A DNA stretch of 64,000 bases from Streptococcus ovuberis (GTDB lineage: Bacteria > Bacillota > Bacilli > Lactobacillales > Streptococcaceae): assembly GCF_012396585.1 (NCBI RefSeq), contig NZ_JAAXPR010000009.1, positions 1-64,000 of the forward strand, given 5' to 3'. A program made the translations under genes and the position numbers. Under the pieces are notes generated by a model. It had not been told where the DNA came from. It saw nothing but the letters and a program-made list of their open reading frames with translations, and did no database searches. Of this stretch, positions 26,665 to 35,811 are shown piece by piece (the stretch's first letter is position 1; each line of letters starts with the position of its first letter).

Positions 26665-28278
26665 ATGAAAAAAACACTAACTTTGCTCTTAGCAGTCAGT
26701 GCCAGTCTTTGTTTGGCAGCCTGTCAACCCACCAAGGAGGCTTCGTTCAGCAAGGTAGACGCTAAAGATACTCTGGTCATGGCCTGGGGAGAGGACTTTG
26801 GGGATGTCAATCCTCATCGCTACAACCCTGATCAATTTGTCATCCAAGATTTGGTCTACGAAGGTCTGGTTCGTTATGGCGACAATGGCGTGATTGAGCC
26901 AGCCTTGGCCGAGTCCTGGGATATGAGTGAGGATGGTAAAGTCTATACCTTCCACCTGAGAAAAGCCCAGTTTTCTGATGGTTCTGATTTTACCGCAGAT
27001 AATGTCAAGCGCAACTTTGATACGATTTTCTCCAAAGAAAACATCGGTAACCACAACTGGTTTGGTTTAACGGAACAGCTAGACAGTTATAAGGTTGTGG
27101 ATAAATATACCTTTGAGTTAACCCTCAAGCAGGCTTACAGTGCTACCATGTATGACCTGTCGATGATTCGGCCGATTCGCTTCCTGGGTGATGCTGGTTT
27201 TCCAGATGGGGATGACACGGCGACCAAGAGCGTCAAGGCTCCTATTGGCACTGGTCAATGGGTCGTTAAGGATAAAAAAAGCAACGAGTACATCACCCTG
27301 GCTCGTAATGAGAATTACTGGGGCGACAAACCAGCTCTGAAAGAAGTAACAGTCAAGATTATCCCTGATGCCCAAACCAGAGCACTGGAGTTTGAAGCGG
27401 GGAACCTGGACCTGATCTACGGTAACAGCCTGATTGGGTTGGATACCTTTGCCCAATATGCCAAAGACAAAGACACCTACACCACTGCTGTGTCACAACC
27501 CATGTCAACCCGTCTGCTCTTGCTAAATGCCAAGAACCCTATCTTCCAAGATAAGCGGGTCCGACAAGCCATGAACCATGCCATGAACAAGGCTTCTATT
27601 GCCAAGGACCTCTTCCGAGGGACAGAAACTCCAGCGGATACGATTTTCTCTAAATCAACCCCTCACGCCGATGCGGGTCTGACCCCTTATGCTTATGATT
27701 TGGCTAAGGCAGAAGCACTGTTGGATGAGGCTGGTTGGAAAAAAGGCGCGGATGGCATCCGTGAAAAGGATGGTCAGAAAATGGTTGTTCACATGCCTTA
27801 CATCTCATCTAAGGCAACGGACAAGGACTTGGGAGAGTATTTCCAAGGCGAATGGCGCAAAATCGGTGTTGACGTCCAGCTCAAGGCTATTGAAGAAGAT
27901 GATTATTGGGCTAATGCCAAGTCTGGGGACTTTGACATGATGCTAACCTTCTCTTGGGGAGCACCTTGGGATCCTCATGCTTGGATGTCTGCCCTAACCT
28001 CAAAAGCTGAGCACGGGCATCCAGAAAATATTGCGCTAGAATCCCTTCCTGTCAAGGCAGAAATTGACCAAATCATCAAGGCAACCTTGGTTGAGCCAGA
28101 TGAGGAAAAAGTAGATGCGGGCTATAAAAAAGTGCTGACCCTCTTGCATGAGGAAGGGCTCTATATCCCAATGACCTACCAATCAGTGGTGTCTGTTTAC
28201 CGTACAGGCGAGCTGGATGGGGTTCGCTTCGCTCCAGAGGAGAATGCCTTCCCCGTGCGTTACATTAGTAAAAAATAA
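26665..28278 (+). CDS. nikA: Nickel/cobalt-type ABC transporter substrate-binding lipoprotein
   Basis: The 537-residue protein (ATG 26665 after GAAGG) has a lipoprotein signal MKKTLTLLLAVSASLCLAAC. It follows NikA along its length: NPHRYNPDQF and VYEGLVRYGDNG, APIGTGQW, RNENYWGDKPALKEVTVKI, DLIYGN, and TFSWGAPWDPHAWMS. That match is closer than to oligopeptide-binding OppA. The ligand could be Ni2+ or Co2+ as a small chelate; position next to the cobalamin cluster favours cobalt, but the sequence does not decide. Confidence 0.8.
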   Translation: MKKTLTLLLAVSASLCLAACQPTKEASFSKVDAKDTLVMAWGEDFGDVNPHRYNPDQFVIQDLVYEGLVRYGDNGVIEPALAESWDMSEDGKVYTFHLRKAQFSDGSDFTADNVKRNFDTIFSKENIGNHNWFGLTEQLDSYKVVDKYTFELTLKQAYSATMYDLSMIRPIRFLGDAGFPDGDDTATKSVKAPIGTGQWVVKDKKSNEYITLARNENYWGDKPALKEVTVKIIPDAQTRALEFEAGNLDLIYGNSLIGLDTFAQYAKDKDTYTTAVSQPMSTRLLLLNAKNPIFQDKRVRQAMNHAMNKASIAKDLFRGTETPADTIFSKSTPHADAGLTPYAYDLAKAEALLDEAGWKKGADGIREKDGQKMVVHMPYISSKATDKDLGEYFQGEWRKIGVDVQLKAIEEDDYWANAKSGDFDMMLTFSWGAPWDPHAWMSALTSKAEHGHPENIALESLPVKAEIDQIIKATLVEPDEEKVDAGYKKVLTLLHEEGLYIPMTYQSVVSVYRTGELDGVRFAPEENAFPVRYISKK

Positions 28279-28320
28279 GAACTGCTCGTGACGAACAGGT
28301 ATGGTCAGTGTAATGAGTAG

Positions 28321-28483
28321 TTTAGCTTCCGCTTTGCTGTTACCAAACGAGGGCTCAAGGAATGGCAGTGCAAGGATAATCAAGCTAATCTATTTAGCCT
28401 CCAGGAATTGCAGGCCATTATCACCAACAACCAAGCGGTGCCTGTCCAGGTTATTAGTATAGGTATTAGAAAGAAAAGAAGAA
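28321..28483 (+). pseudogene. Possible short coding remnant between nikA and nikB
   Basis: After the nikA stop a frame open from 28321 reads protein-like (FAVTKRGLKEWQ, then FSLQELQAIITNN) and runs into the nikB start in a different frame. It has no start codon or ribosome site. The family is not recognised. It may be debris from a lost gene or chance. Confidence 0.25.
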
Positions 28484-29434
28484 ATGGTTCTATCTCGTCT
28501 CCTAAAGCAGGTGTTGTCCTTCTTAGCAGCCCTCTTTCTCATCTCAGCCTTGAGTTTTATGCTGACCAAGTTGACCTCAGCCAACCCTGCGGAGAACTAC
28601 CTGCGGGTATCTAAAATCGCTATCACCGATGAAACGCTGAAACAGGCAACACTCCAGTTGGGACTGGATAAGCCTTGGTTGGAGCAGTACCTGCGCTGGG
28701 GCAGACGGGCTGTGGTCGGTGATTTTGGGGTCTCTTATGTCTGGAAGACACCTGTCTTACCTCTGGTGAGAGATGGTTTCCTATCTACCCTGTCTCTTGG
28801 CTTCTTGTCTTTTTGTTGGGTACTCCTCTTTTCATTTCCTCTGGGGATCATCAGTGGTCTCTATAAAGGTACTTGGCTGGACAAATTGATTCAGTTGCTG
28901 TCGTTTACAAGCGTGTCTTTACCTACTTTTTGGTTGGGCTACCTCCTGATGCTGGTGTTCGGTGTTTATCTGAAATGGGTGCCTGTGTCAGGGAAATCAG
29001 GAGCAGGTCATGCCCTGCTCCCCAGCTTAACCCTGAGTTTTTCCCTGATTGGTCAATACACGGCGCTTATTCGCCGGACAATTAGTGAACAACTGACCAG
29101 TGTCCATGTGGAAAATGCACGACTGAGGGGGGTCAAGTTGCGCTTTATCATCAAAAATCATCTCTTGCCCAATGCCCTGCCAGCCATTACCACAGGGCTT
29201 AGCTTAACGGCTGTGCACCTTATGACAGGTGCTCTGATCATTGAGGAAGTCTTTTCTTGGAGTGGCTTAGGGCATGTCTTTGTTTACAGTTTACAGACCA
29301 TTGATTTGCCAGTTATTCAGGCCTGCATGTTGCTCTTTGGTAGCCTGTTTTTATTAAATAATGTCTTTAGCAAATGGTTGGCAAACTGGGTTGACCCGCG
29401 TGTGAGAAAAGGAAGGAGAAGACCGCATGGCTAA
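28484..29434 (+). CDS. nikB: Nickel/cobalt-type ABC transporter permease 1
   Basis: The 316-residue membrane protein has about six helices. A binding-protein-dependent transport domain ends with the EAA-type loop region ARLRGVKLRFIIKNHLLPNALP. The N-terminal RVSKIAITDETLKQATLQLGLDKP is typical of DppB/NikB permeases. It overlaps nikC by eight bases. AGAAGAA precedes ATG 28484. Confidence 0.82.
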   Translation: MVLSRLLKQVLSFLAALFLISALSFMLTKLTSANPAENYLRVSKIAITDETLKQATLQLGLDKPWLEQYLRWGRRAVVGDFGVSYVWKTPVLPLVRDGFLSTLSLGFLSFCWVLLFSFPLGIISGLYKGTWLDKLIQLLSFTSVSLPTFWLGYLLMLVFGVYLKWVPVSGKSGAGHALLPSLTLSFSLIGQYTALIRRTISEQLTSVHVENARLRGVKLRFIIKNHLLPNALPAITTGLSLTAVHLMTGALIIEEVFSWSGLGHVFVYSLQTIDLPVIQACMLLFGSLFLLNNVFSKWLANWVDPRVRKGRRRPHG

Positions 29435-30233
29435 ACGACTATTTTTGCCTGGCACATTGCTTATTTTTCTCTTCCTTATTGCCTTGATTGGCCCTGCCCT
29501 TGTTTCCCATGATCCCCAGTACATTGATGTGTCGCAAAAATTACTAGCACCAACTCGTAGCCACTGGTTTGGAACAGATCAGTTGGGGCGAGACATCCTG
29601 TCGCGTTTGGTGTCGGGAGCTCGTTTTTCTCTCTTTCTTGCCCTGATAATTACGGTGCTTGAGGTATCAATTGGTAGTCTAGTCGGGCTATTGGTTGGCT
29701 GGTATCAGGGGCGATTAGAAGACGGTTTTCTCTGGTTGGCCAATGTGGCCTCTGCTTTTCCTAGTTTTCTGCTTTCCCTAGCTGCAGCTGGGATTTTGGG
29801 CCAAGGGATTGTCAACATGATGGTGGCTATTGTTATGGTCGAGTGGATTTTCTATGCCCGCTTGGTCGCCAATCTTGTTAAAACAGCCAAACAAGAGGCT
29901 TATGTGATGGCGGCAGAAATGATGGGCATGTCAACCGGCCATATCCTTCGTTACCACATCTTCCCATTTGTTTACAAACCAATTTTGGTTTTGGCTCTGA
30001 TGAATATTGGTAATATTATCTTGATGATTTCGAGCTTTTCCTTTCTAGGTATCGGTGTTCAGCCAAATATTACTGAGTGGGGCATGATGCTCTATGATGC
30101 CAGACCTTATTTTCGGACAGCTTCGTGGATGATGATGGCACCTGGTTTAGCGATTTTTTTGACCGTCTTATCCTTTAATGTCTTAAGCGATGTGGTTGAA
30201 GAGAAAGGATGGAAACACCTATGGAAGGGCTAA
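29427..30233 (+). CDS. nikC: Nickel/cobalt-type ABC transporter permease 2
   Basis: The 268-residue membrane protein carries the DppC/NikC block GTDQLGRDILSRLVSGARFSL and the EAA loop AEMMGMSTGHILRYHIFP. It forms the second half of the membrane channel with NikB. The stop overlaps the start of nikD (TAATG). Confidence 0.82.
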   Translation: MAKRLFLPGTLLIFLFLIALIGPALVSHDPQYIDVSQKLLAPTRSHWFGTDQLGRDILSRLVSGARFSLFLALIITVLEVSIGSLVGLLVGWYQGRLEDGFLWLANVASAFPSFLLSLAAAGILGQGIVNMMVAIVMVEWIFYARLVANLVKTAKQEAYVMAAEMMGMSTGHILRYHIFPFVYKPILVLALMNIGNIILMISSFSFLGIGVQPNITEWGMMLYDARPYFRTASWMMMAPGLAIFLTVLSFNVLSDVVEEKGWKHLWKG

Positions 30234-31000
30234 TGATTAAAGAGCTGACACTGAGCTTTCCAGAGAGCCTGGTTCTCAAGCAGGTCAATTTGAGTGTGGC
30301 ACAGGGGCAAGTGGTCACCATCATTGGGGAGAGTGGTTCAGGTAAAACGCTTCTGACCAAGCTCATGCTAGGGATGGTGCCTGAGGGAGCAAGGGTGACC
30401 GGTGAGGTGGCTTACAATGGTGTCTCCCTCTTGTCTTTGTCCCCCAAGGCTTTGCGTCCTATTTTAGGTCGGCGGTTGGCCTATATGACGCAAAATCCCA
30501 TGGCCATGTTCAACCCTTTTCAAACAATCAGGGAGCATTTTATTGAGACCATCCTTAGTCATCGCTCCTGTTCGCGTCAGGAGGCTTTGAACATGGCCTT
30601 ACAGGCCATGAAAGAGCTGCGCTTAGGCCATGCTGAAAAGATATTACAGAGCTATGCCTTTGAATTGAGCGGAGGGATGCTCCAGCGTGTGATGTTGGCC
30701 ATGCTGCTGTGTTTGGACATGGAGGTCCTGATTCTGGATGAACCAACGTCAGCCTTGGATGCCTATAACCGCGAAAATATGTTACGGCTTCTAAGTGCTC
30801 TCAAGGCGCAAGGGAAAGCTATCGTTACAGTGACCCATGATTATGATTTGGCTCGACAACTAGGAGGAGAAATGGTGGTGATGTCCAAGGGTGAGCTGGT
30901 CGAGCGAGGGCCAGCAGAGACGATTTTAACCCAGCCTAGCCACCCCTACACGCAAGAATTAGTGCTGGGTAATCCCTATGAAAGGTTGGTGGAGAGATGA
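30233..31000 (+). CDS. nikD: Nickel/cobalt-type ABC transporter ATPase 1
   Basis: The 255-residue ATPase has Walker A GESGSGKT, the Q-loop YMTQNPMAMFNPF, signature LSGGMLQRVMLA, Walker B LILDEPTSALD and a HPYTQELV tail typical of the Dpp/Nik group. Start 30233 is chosen because it overlaps the nikC stop and has GGAAGGG just upstream; in-frame ATGs at 30209 and 30221 would extend it by a few residues. Confidence 0.82.
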   Translation: MIKELTLSFPESLVLKQVNLSVAQGQVVTIIGESGSGKTLLTKLMLGMVPEGARVTGEVAYNGVSLLSLSPKALRPILGRRLAYMTQNPMAMFNPFQTIREHFIETILSHRSCSRQEALNMALQAMKELRLGHAEKILQSYAFELSGGMLQRVMLAMLLCLDMEVLILDEPTSALDAYNRENMLRLLSALKAQGKAIVTVTHDYDLARQLGGEMVVMSKGELVERGPAETILTQPSHPYTQELVLGNPYERLVER

Positions 31001-31779
31001 TTGATTGCCAGCAAGTCTGTAAAACCTTCGGTGATAAGGAGGTGTTAAAGGATTGTCAATTGACCATTCAAAAGGGAGAAATCGTTGGTATTATGGGGGA
31101 GAGCGGCAGTGGCAAGACCACGCTAGCCAACCTGATCTTGGGGTTTGAGCAACCCAGCAAAGGGCAAATTCTTGTCGATGGTAAGCCCTACGATGTCCGA
31201 CGAGATGGGGTTCGGATTGTGGCAGTTTTTCAAGACGCCTTTCACTCGGTCAACCCCTTGTTTACCATTGAGGACATCTTGAGTGAAGCCTTACCGAAAC
31301 CACAGTGTCGCAAGAACTTGGTGACAGCGTTAGAAGATGTTGGTCTGGATGAGAGTTACCTAACCAAAACAGCGCGTCAGTTGAGTGGCGGGCAGCTGCA
31401 GCGGGTCTGTATAGCGAGGGCGCTTCTTTTGCGCCCTGAGGTCATTGTTTTTGACGAGGCCTTTAGTGGGTTAGATCCTCGGATCCAAGGGCAGCTGCTG
31501 TCTTTGATTTACCGTCTACAAGCCCAATATGGTTATACCTATGTCTTTATCGCCCATGATTTTCACCTGTGTTATGCCATTTGCCACCGTGTGGTGGTCA
31601 TGTTTGATGGGCGAATTGTTGACGAAATCACAGAATTTACCAGTCCCCTCGTTGTCCAGCACCCAGCTAGTAAAAACCTCTTGATCGAAAGTCAGAATCC
31701 CAAGTATTCCAAGTGTCAGATTCGGAAAATGGTGATTCAGCTAGAGCAGGAGAAACAACAATATGGAGAAACAACATGA
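30997..31779 (+). CDS. nikE: Nickel/cobalt-type ABC transporter ATPase 2
   Basis: The 260-residue ATPase has Walker A GESGSGKT, Q-loop VFQDAFHSVNPLFT, signature LSGGQLQRVCIA and Walker B VFDEAFSGLD; the usual P of the Walker B DEP triplet is replaced by A. It overlaps nikD by four bases and the flavin reductase by four (ATGA). The last ~35 residues are rich in Lys, Gln and Glu. Confidence 0.82.
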   Translation: MIDCQQVCKTFGDKEVLKDCQLTIQKGEIVGIMGESGSGKTTLANLILGFEQPSKGQILVDGKPYDVRRDGVRIVAVFQDAFHSVNPLFTIEDILSEALPKPQCRKNLVTALEDVGLDESYLTKTARQLSGGQLQRVCIARALLLRPEVIVFDEAFSGLDPRIQGQLLSLIYRLQAQYGYTYVFIAHDFHLCYAICHRVVVMFDGRIVDEITEFTSPLVVQHPASKNLLIESQNPKYSKCQIRKMVIQLEQEKQQYGETT

Positions 31780-32378
31780 AAAAAACATTTGAAACACGCA
31801 AGCTCTATTTTGGCTTCCCAGTCTTCTTTTTAGGCTACAAGGATGAGGTTCATGGTTACAACCTGACAACATCAAGTTCAGTCTATTCCTTAGGCAGCAT
31901 GCTGGTCATGGCCATGCGTACCAAGGGGAATGCCATTACCCAAATCAGTAAATATGGTCACTTTACGGTCAATGTGCCGACCAAAGAACTTACTACAGCC
32001 TCTGAAATTGCGGGCTTCAACAGTCGACAAGACAAGTTTGCCCTGACGGGCTTGACTTATGAGTTGGGTGAAACCATCGATGCCCCTCTGGTTAACGAGT
32101 GCCCAGTCTCTATAGAGTGTCAAGTGGTTGAGATGGTGGCCTGTGGGGCTTTGACCAATGTGATTGCCCGAGTGACTAGACGCGTTGTTGATGAGTCCCT
32201 AATTGACGAAGAGGGTGCCTTTAAGAGTCAGGAGTTCTCGCCTATTAGCTACATTGGGGATGGTGCTGCTAGACAGTACCGTTACTACAATGATGAGGCG
32301 ATTCAAATGGGATCTATTATCAAAGAACTCCGCCGTCAGGACGAGGGAGAGACGTCATCATCAACAGATAAGGTCTAG
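31776..32378 (+). CDS. Flavin reductase-like FMN-binding protein
   Basis: The 200-residue protein (ATG 31776, overlapping the nikE stop) has the split-barrel fold of flavin reductase-like proteins. It has SSSVYSLGSMLVMAMRTKGNA, FTVNVPTKEL and the LVNECPVSIECQV strand. It could supply reduced FMN or bind it directly. It closes an operon that opens with another flavoenzyme, with the metal importer between them. Function within the operon is inferred only from position. Confidence 0.75.
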   Translation: MKKTFETRKLYFGFPVFFLGYKDEVHGYNLTTSSSVYSLGSMLVMAMRTKGNAITQISKYGHFTVNVPTKELTTASEIAGFNSRQDKFALTGLTYELGETIDAPLVNECPVSIECQVVEMVACGALTNVIARVTRRVVDESLIDEEGAFKSQEFSPISYIGDGAARQYRYYNDEAIQMGSIIKELRRQDEGETSSSTDKV

Positions 32379-32480
32379 TGTGAAAGGAAGTACTTTCGAT
32401 AATGCTTTTATAAAGTGATTTGGTTGAACGATGATTCGACCATGCATGGATGCTTGGAAATTGAATCAATTGTCAACGTT

Positions 32481-32570
32481 ATGGAAAAACTTGCTAATCG
32501 AATGAAAAGTCAAGTAGTTGAGACTAAAGACAATCTCGAACCTAGCTGATTTAATGGTAACCAGCATTTT
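32481..32570 (+). pseudogene. C-terminal remnant of a first tyrosine integrase
   Basis: Read in frame from 32481, the codons give MEKLANRM, QVV, PS, an in-frame TGA and then FNGNQH. This aligns codon for codon with the end of the integrase at 33358-33455 (MKEVANRM, QVV, PSKFNGNQH). It is thus the tail of a second, related integrase lying directly before the next one. Nothing else of it survives. Confidence 0.65.
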
Positions 32571-32619
32571 AAGATGGGTAGTCGTAAAAATAATCGGCCG
32601 TAATACTGATCAGTTTTGC

Positions 32620-33459
32620 TCAGTTCCACAGGTTAAGAAGTGGCAGAACTCCCTTTTTCAAGAAGGCTTATCCAATAACTATATTCGAACTGTTCATCAG
32701 ATTTTACAGCAAGTTCTAGATTTGGCGGTCAAACTAGGTATGTTGCCGACTAATGTTGCTAAGACTGTCGGTAACGTGAAAAAAGACCGTCCGAAAGTTG
32801 ACTTTTAGACTGTTGAAGAGTTTCAGCAGTTTATTAGTACGTTTGACAAATCTAATATCTATGATTTACTTTATTTCATGACATTTTGGTTTTTCTTTAT
32901 GACTGGTGTCCGGACTAGTGAGTTACAAGCTATTGAGTGGAGTAAAATTGACTGGGAGGCTGGCTCTGTATTGATTGATTGCTCTATGTACTGTAAGAGT
33001 AAAAAAGAATGGTATATCGCAGTTACGAAGTCGTTTTCAGGTGTTCGCTTGATATATCTTGATGATAATACTTTACAGCATTTGAGGTATTGGCAGGAAG
33101 CACAGTCTCAAATAGGAAATCATAGATTTATTTTTTTCTTGACAGATAGCCTATTGGTAAAATCTACTTTGGGTCGTGTGTTGAAATCCTATAGTGATTA
33201 TGCTAATGTTAAATCTATCCGTATTCATGATTTGAGACACTCCCATGCTAGTTTTATGCTTGCTCTGGGTATGAATGACCTAGAAATGCAAAATCGTCTT
33301 GGCTATGCGGATATAAAGACTACACTTGGGACATACTCTCATCTCCGACCAAATGCCATGAAAGAAGTTGCAAATCGCATGACAGGGCAAGTAGTAGTTG
33401 CTGAAAACAATATCAGACCAAGTAAGTTCAATGGCAATCAACATCGCCCAAATATTTAG
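32620..33459 (+). pseudogene. Tyrosine recombinase (integrase), truncated with an in-frame stop
   Basis: The core-binding domain starts around VPQVKKWQNSLFQEGL. The frame is interrupted by TAG at 32806-32808 and resumes in the same frame through the catalytic domain. Catalytic residues are visible: Arg in TGVRTSEL, HxxR in IHDLRHSHAS, and the nucleophile in LGTYSHL. The N-terminal DNA-binding domain is missing. The frame that opens at 32518 is a join with the preceding remnant. It belonged to an integrative element next to the guaA 3' end. Confidence 0.8.
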
Positions 33460-33514
33460 TCGTGGCTTATGGTTATCTAGCGTAGTCTGATGACCATAAA
33501 CGCAGACTGCAATT

Positions 33515-33546
33515 AAAAGCAAGCTAGTTCAGCTTGTTTTTAATTT
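33515..33546. terminator. Bidirectional hairpin after the integrase remnant
   Basis: Arms 33515-33525 and 33531-33541 form an 11-bp stem with one G-U pair and an AGTTC loop. A-rich and T-rich flanks allow use in both directions: for the integrase and for the convergent small gene at 33595. Confidence 0.6.
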
Positions 33547-33594
33547 TTTAGAACCTGTCCATAAAATGATTGTCCTAATTTTAGATGATAAAAT

Positions 33595-33807
33595 TTATAT
33601 TCGATTATTAAACATTTCTACATAGTCATTCCATGTTTCTAGCCAATTTTGACGATTACGTGCTATTTCTTTTTTTACAAACCGTATATCATAATCAGCT
33701 AAATCATTATCTTTAACAATTTCTCCTGTGATTATTGAAAATATACCTAATAATTCGCCATCATCATCGTACATTCTCAAAATCGGATTTTTAGAGTTTG
33801 TTCTCAT
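33595..33807 (-). CDS. Small DUF4160-like protein
   Basis: The 70-residue protein reads MRTNSKNPILRMYDDDGE, then ITGEIV and a C-terminal region VKKEIARNRQNWLETWNDY. This resembles the end of DUF4160 proteins (..TGE.., ..W..LH...L...W). The usual N-terminal His-rich part is absent, so it is short or truncated. DUF4160 genes often pair with DUF2442 genes in toxin-antitoxin-like loci; no partner is seen here. GAGGAT lies close upstream. It sits between the integrase remnant and guaA. Confidence 0.5.
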   Translation of the reverse strand: MRTNSKNPILRMYDDDGELLGIFSIITGEIVKDNDLADYDIRFVKKEIARNRQNWLETWNDYVEMFNNRI

Positions 33808-33955
33808 ATCCTCTTCGGATAACTATAAAATAGTTTGACCAAAACTTTCTCTCATGATTTAAATTCACTTTCTGAGTATTATAAAGTATTTACATATATT
33901 ATAGCAGAAGTTAGTGTGAACTTTTTTGTTTATTGGTGCTAAAATGGTGCAGACA

Positions 33956-33995
33956 GAAAAATAAAACCGCTGAAACACTTGATTTCATGCGGTTT
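33956..33995 (-). terminator. guaA terminator
   Basis: Arms 33964-33970 and 33989-33995 (AAACCGC/GCGGTTT), extended by TGAAA/TTTCA, form a hairpin. On the minus strand it is followed by a T-rich tract, 16 bp after the guaA stop. Confidence 0.75.
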
Positions 33996-34010
33996 GTTGA
34001 GTGACTTATT

Positions 34011-35564
34011 CTATTCCCACTCAACTGTTGCGGGTGGTTTGCTGGTGATGTCGTAGACGATGCGGTTGACGTGGTCGACTTCGTTGACGATGCGGACAGA
34101 GATTTTTTGCAGGACGTCCCACGGGATTTTAGCAAAGTCAGCGGTCATGCCGTCGATGGAGGTGATGGCACGGATGGCGATGGTGTAGTCGTAGGTTCGA
34201 CCATCGCCCATGACGCCAACAGAGCGAACGCCGGTATTGACAGTGAAATACTGCCAGATGTCTCGATCAAGTCCTGCCTTGGCAATTTCTTCACGCAGGA
34301 TAGCGTCGGATTCACGGACGGTCTCCAGTTTTTCCTCGGTAATTTCCCCCATGACACGGATGGCAAGACCTGGTCCTGGGAAAGGTTGCCGCCAGACAAT
34401 TTCGCCAGGCATACCAAGAGCGGTGCCTAAAGCACGTACTTCATCTTTAAAGAGAGTGTTGAGGGGTTCAATCAGCTCAAACTGCATATCTTCAGGCAGA
34501 CCACCGACATTGTGATGGCTCTTGATGGTCTGGGCCGTTTCAGTCCCTGACTCGATAATGTCTGTGTAGAGGGTTCCTTGGGCGAGGAACTTGACATCCT
34601 TGAGTTTGCTGGCTTCATCATCAAAGACATAGACAAATTCGTTGCCGATAATCTTGCGTTTTTGTTCTGGGTCAGAAATGCCAGCTAGTTTATCGAGGAA
34701 GCGTTTGGCAGCATCAGCTTTAATAATCTTCAGTCCAAACTTGCCACCCAGCATGTCCATGACTTGGTCGGCTTCACCTTTTCGGAGCAAACCATGATCG
34801 ACAAAGATACAGGTCAGTTGGTCACCGATGGCGCGTTGCAAGAGAACACCGACGACAGAGGAATCAACGCCGCCAGACAATCCAAGGAGGACTTTTTTAT
34901 TTCCGACAGTTTCACGGATTTTGGCAATTTCCATATCAATGAAGTTGTCCATTGACCAGTCCTGACGGGCTCCGCAGATAGTAACTGCAAAATTTTTCAA
35001 GATGTCGTTGCCGTAGACGGAGTGACGCACCTCTGGGTGGAATTGGATACCGTAAACCTTGATGTCGTCATTTTCAATAGCGGCATAGGGACAGTCAGCA
35101 GAAACAGCTGTGCGGACGAACCCGTCTGGGATTTCCGTTACCGCATCACCGTGGCTCATCAGCACCAGCTGCTCCTCAGGCGTATTGCCAAAGAGGGCTG
35201 ACGTCTTGTCGTGCTGGAGTGGAGCTTGCCCGTACTCGCGGTTACCGGCCTGCCCAGCAGGCACGACCTTGCCTCCCAAGGTTTGGGTAATCAACTGCAT
35301 GCCGTAGCAGATACCCAAAATCGGAATACCGAGCTTGAAAATCTCAGGATCAATGGAAAAACTGTCCTTCTCGTAAACAGAGTTTGGACCACCAGATAGG
35401 ATGATACCAATAGGGTTGATGGCACGTACCTCTTCAGCAGAAATCTTGTGGCTAAGCAATTCCGAAAAGACACCGAATTCACGGATACGGCGGGTAATCA
35501 GCTGATTGTACTGGCTACCGTAGTCAAGAACAATGATTTTTTGCAGATCTTGTGTCGCAGACAT
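34011..35564 (-). CDS. guaA: GMP synthase (glutamine-hydrolysing)
   Basis: GuaA converts XMP to GMP with ATP and glutamine. The 517-residue protein has the class I amidotransferase nucleophile Cys86 (GICYGMQL), the ATP-pyrophosphatase loop [11 protein letters not shown] and a C-terminal dimerisation domain ending [11 protein letters not shown]. The last codons contain GAGTGGGAATA, the sequence known as the attachment core of guaA-targeting integrases, and integrase remnants lie just downstream. The gene itself is intact. Confidence 0.97.
   Translation of the reverse strand: MSATQDLQKIIVLDYGSQYNQLITRRIREFGVFSELLSHKISAEEVRAINPIGIILSGGPNSVYEKDSFSIDPEIFKLGIPILGICYGMQLITQTLGGKVVPAGQAGNREYGQAPLQHDKTSALFGNTPEEQLVLMSHGDAVTEIPDGFVRTAVSADCPYAAIENDDIKVYGIQFHPEVRHSVYGNDILKNFAVTICGARQDWSMDNFIDMEIAKIRETVGNKKVLLGLSGGVDSSVVGVLLQRAIGDQLTCIFVDHGLLRKGEADQVMDMLGGKFGLKIIKADAAKRFLDKLAGISDPEQKRKIIGNEFVYVFDDEASKLKDVKFLAQGTLYTDIIESGTETAQTIKSHHNVGGLPEDMQFELIEPLNTLFKDEVRALGTALGMPGEIVWRQPFPGPGLAIRVMGEITEEKLETVRESDAILREEIAKAGLDRDIWQYFTVNTGVRSVGVMGDGRTYDYTIAIRAITSIDGMTADFAKIPWDVLQKISVRIVNEVDHVNRIVYDITSKPPATVEWE
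34012..34022. other. Candidate att core at the guaA 3' end
   Basis: The minus strand reads GAGTGGGAATA across the guaA stop codon, the conserved target of guaA-specific integrases. I found no second copy in the window, so the other end of the element is lost or was never repeated here. Confidence 0.5.
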
Positions 35565-35604
35565 GAAAATCCTTTCTAAATAGAGAAAATTATTTTCTTA
35601 AGTT

Positions 35605-35629
35605 TAGCATATTTTTTAAAAAATAGCTA
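35605..35629. repeat. AT-rich palindrome upstream of guaA
   Basis: TAGC-A-TATTTTTT and AAAAAATA-GCTA face each other about 40 bp before the guaA start. It may be a terminator from the hasA side, a cruciform-prone site or an operator. Confidence 0.4.
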
Positions 35630-35744
35630 AAATCAAGAGGAATTACTTAGATAAGATTCGGGATTGTGTTCCCTGTTTTTAGCAACTAGGACCTCAATAT
35701 TCTGTTTTAACTCATTCTGAAAATCATTTTATTGGCTAAAATAA

Positions 35745-35773
35745 TTGACAAAAGCCTATGGGCAGAGCATAAA
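35745..35773 (+). promoter_or_regulatory. Relic promoter of the hasA pseudogene
   Basis: TTGACA (35745-35750) is followed after 17 bp by CATAAA (35768-35773). A GGAGGG ribosome site and a GTG at 35812 follow. The arrangement resembles an intact gene start although the coding part is dead. Confidence 0.5.
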
Positions 35774-35811
35774 ACCATGAAGAGACATGTAATAGTGGTA
35801 GGAGGGTAAAG

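Noticed and set aside
32518..32808. Independent 96-residue gene starting at 32518
   Set aside because: Its first part overlaps the tail of another integrase and its second part is in frame with the integrase after the TAG; it is a junction, not a gene.
34764..35307. Short plus-strand frames opposite guaA
   Set aside because: They are antisense shadows of guaA without ribosome sites or recognisable products.
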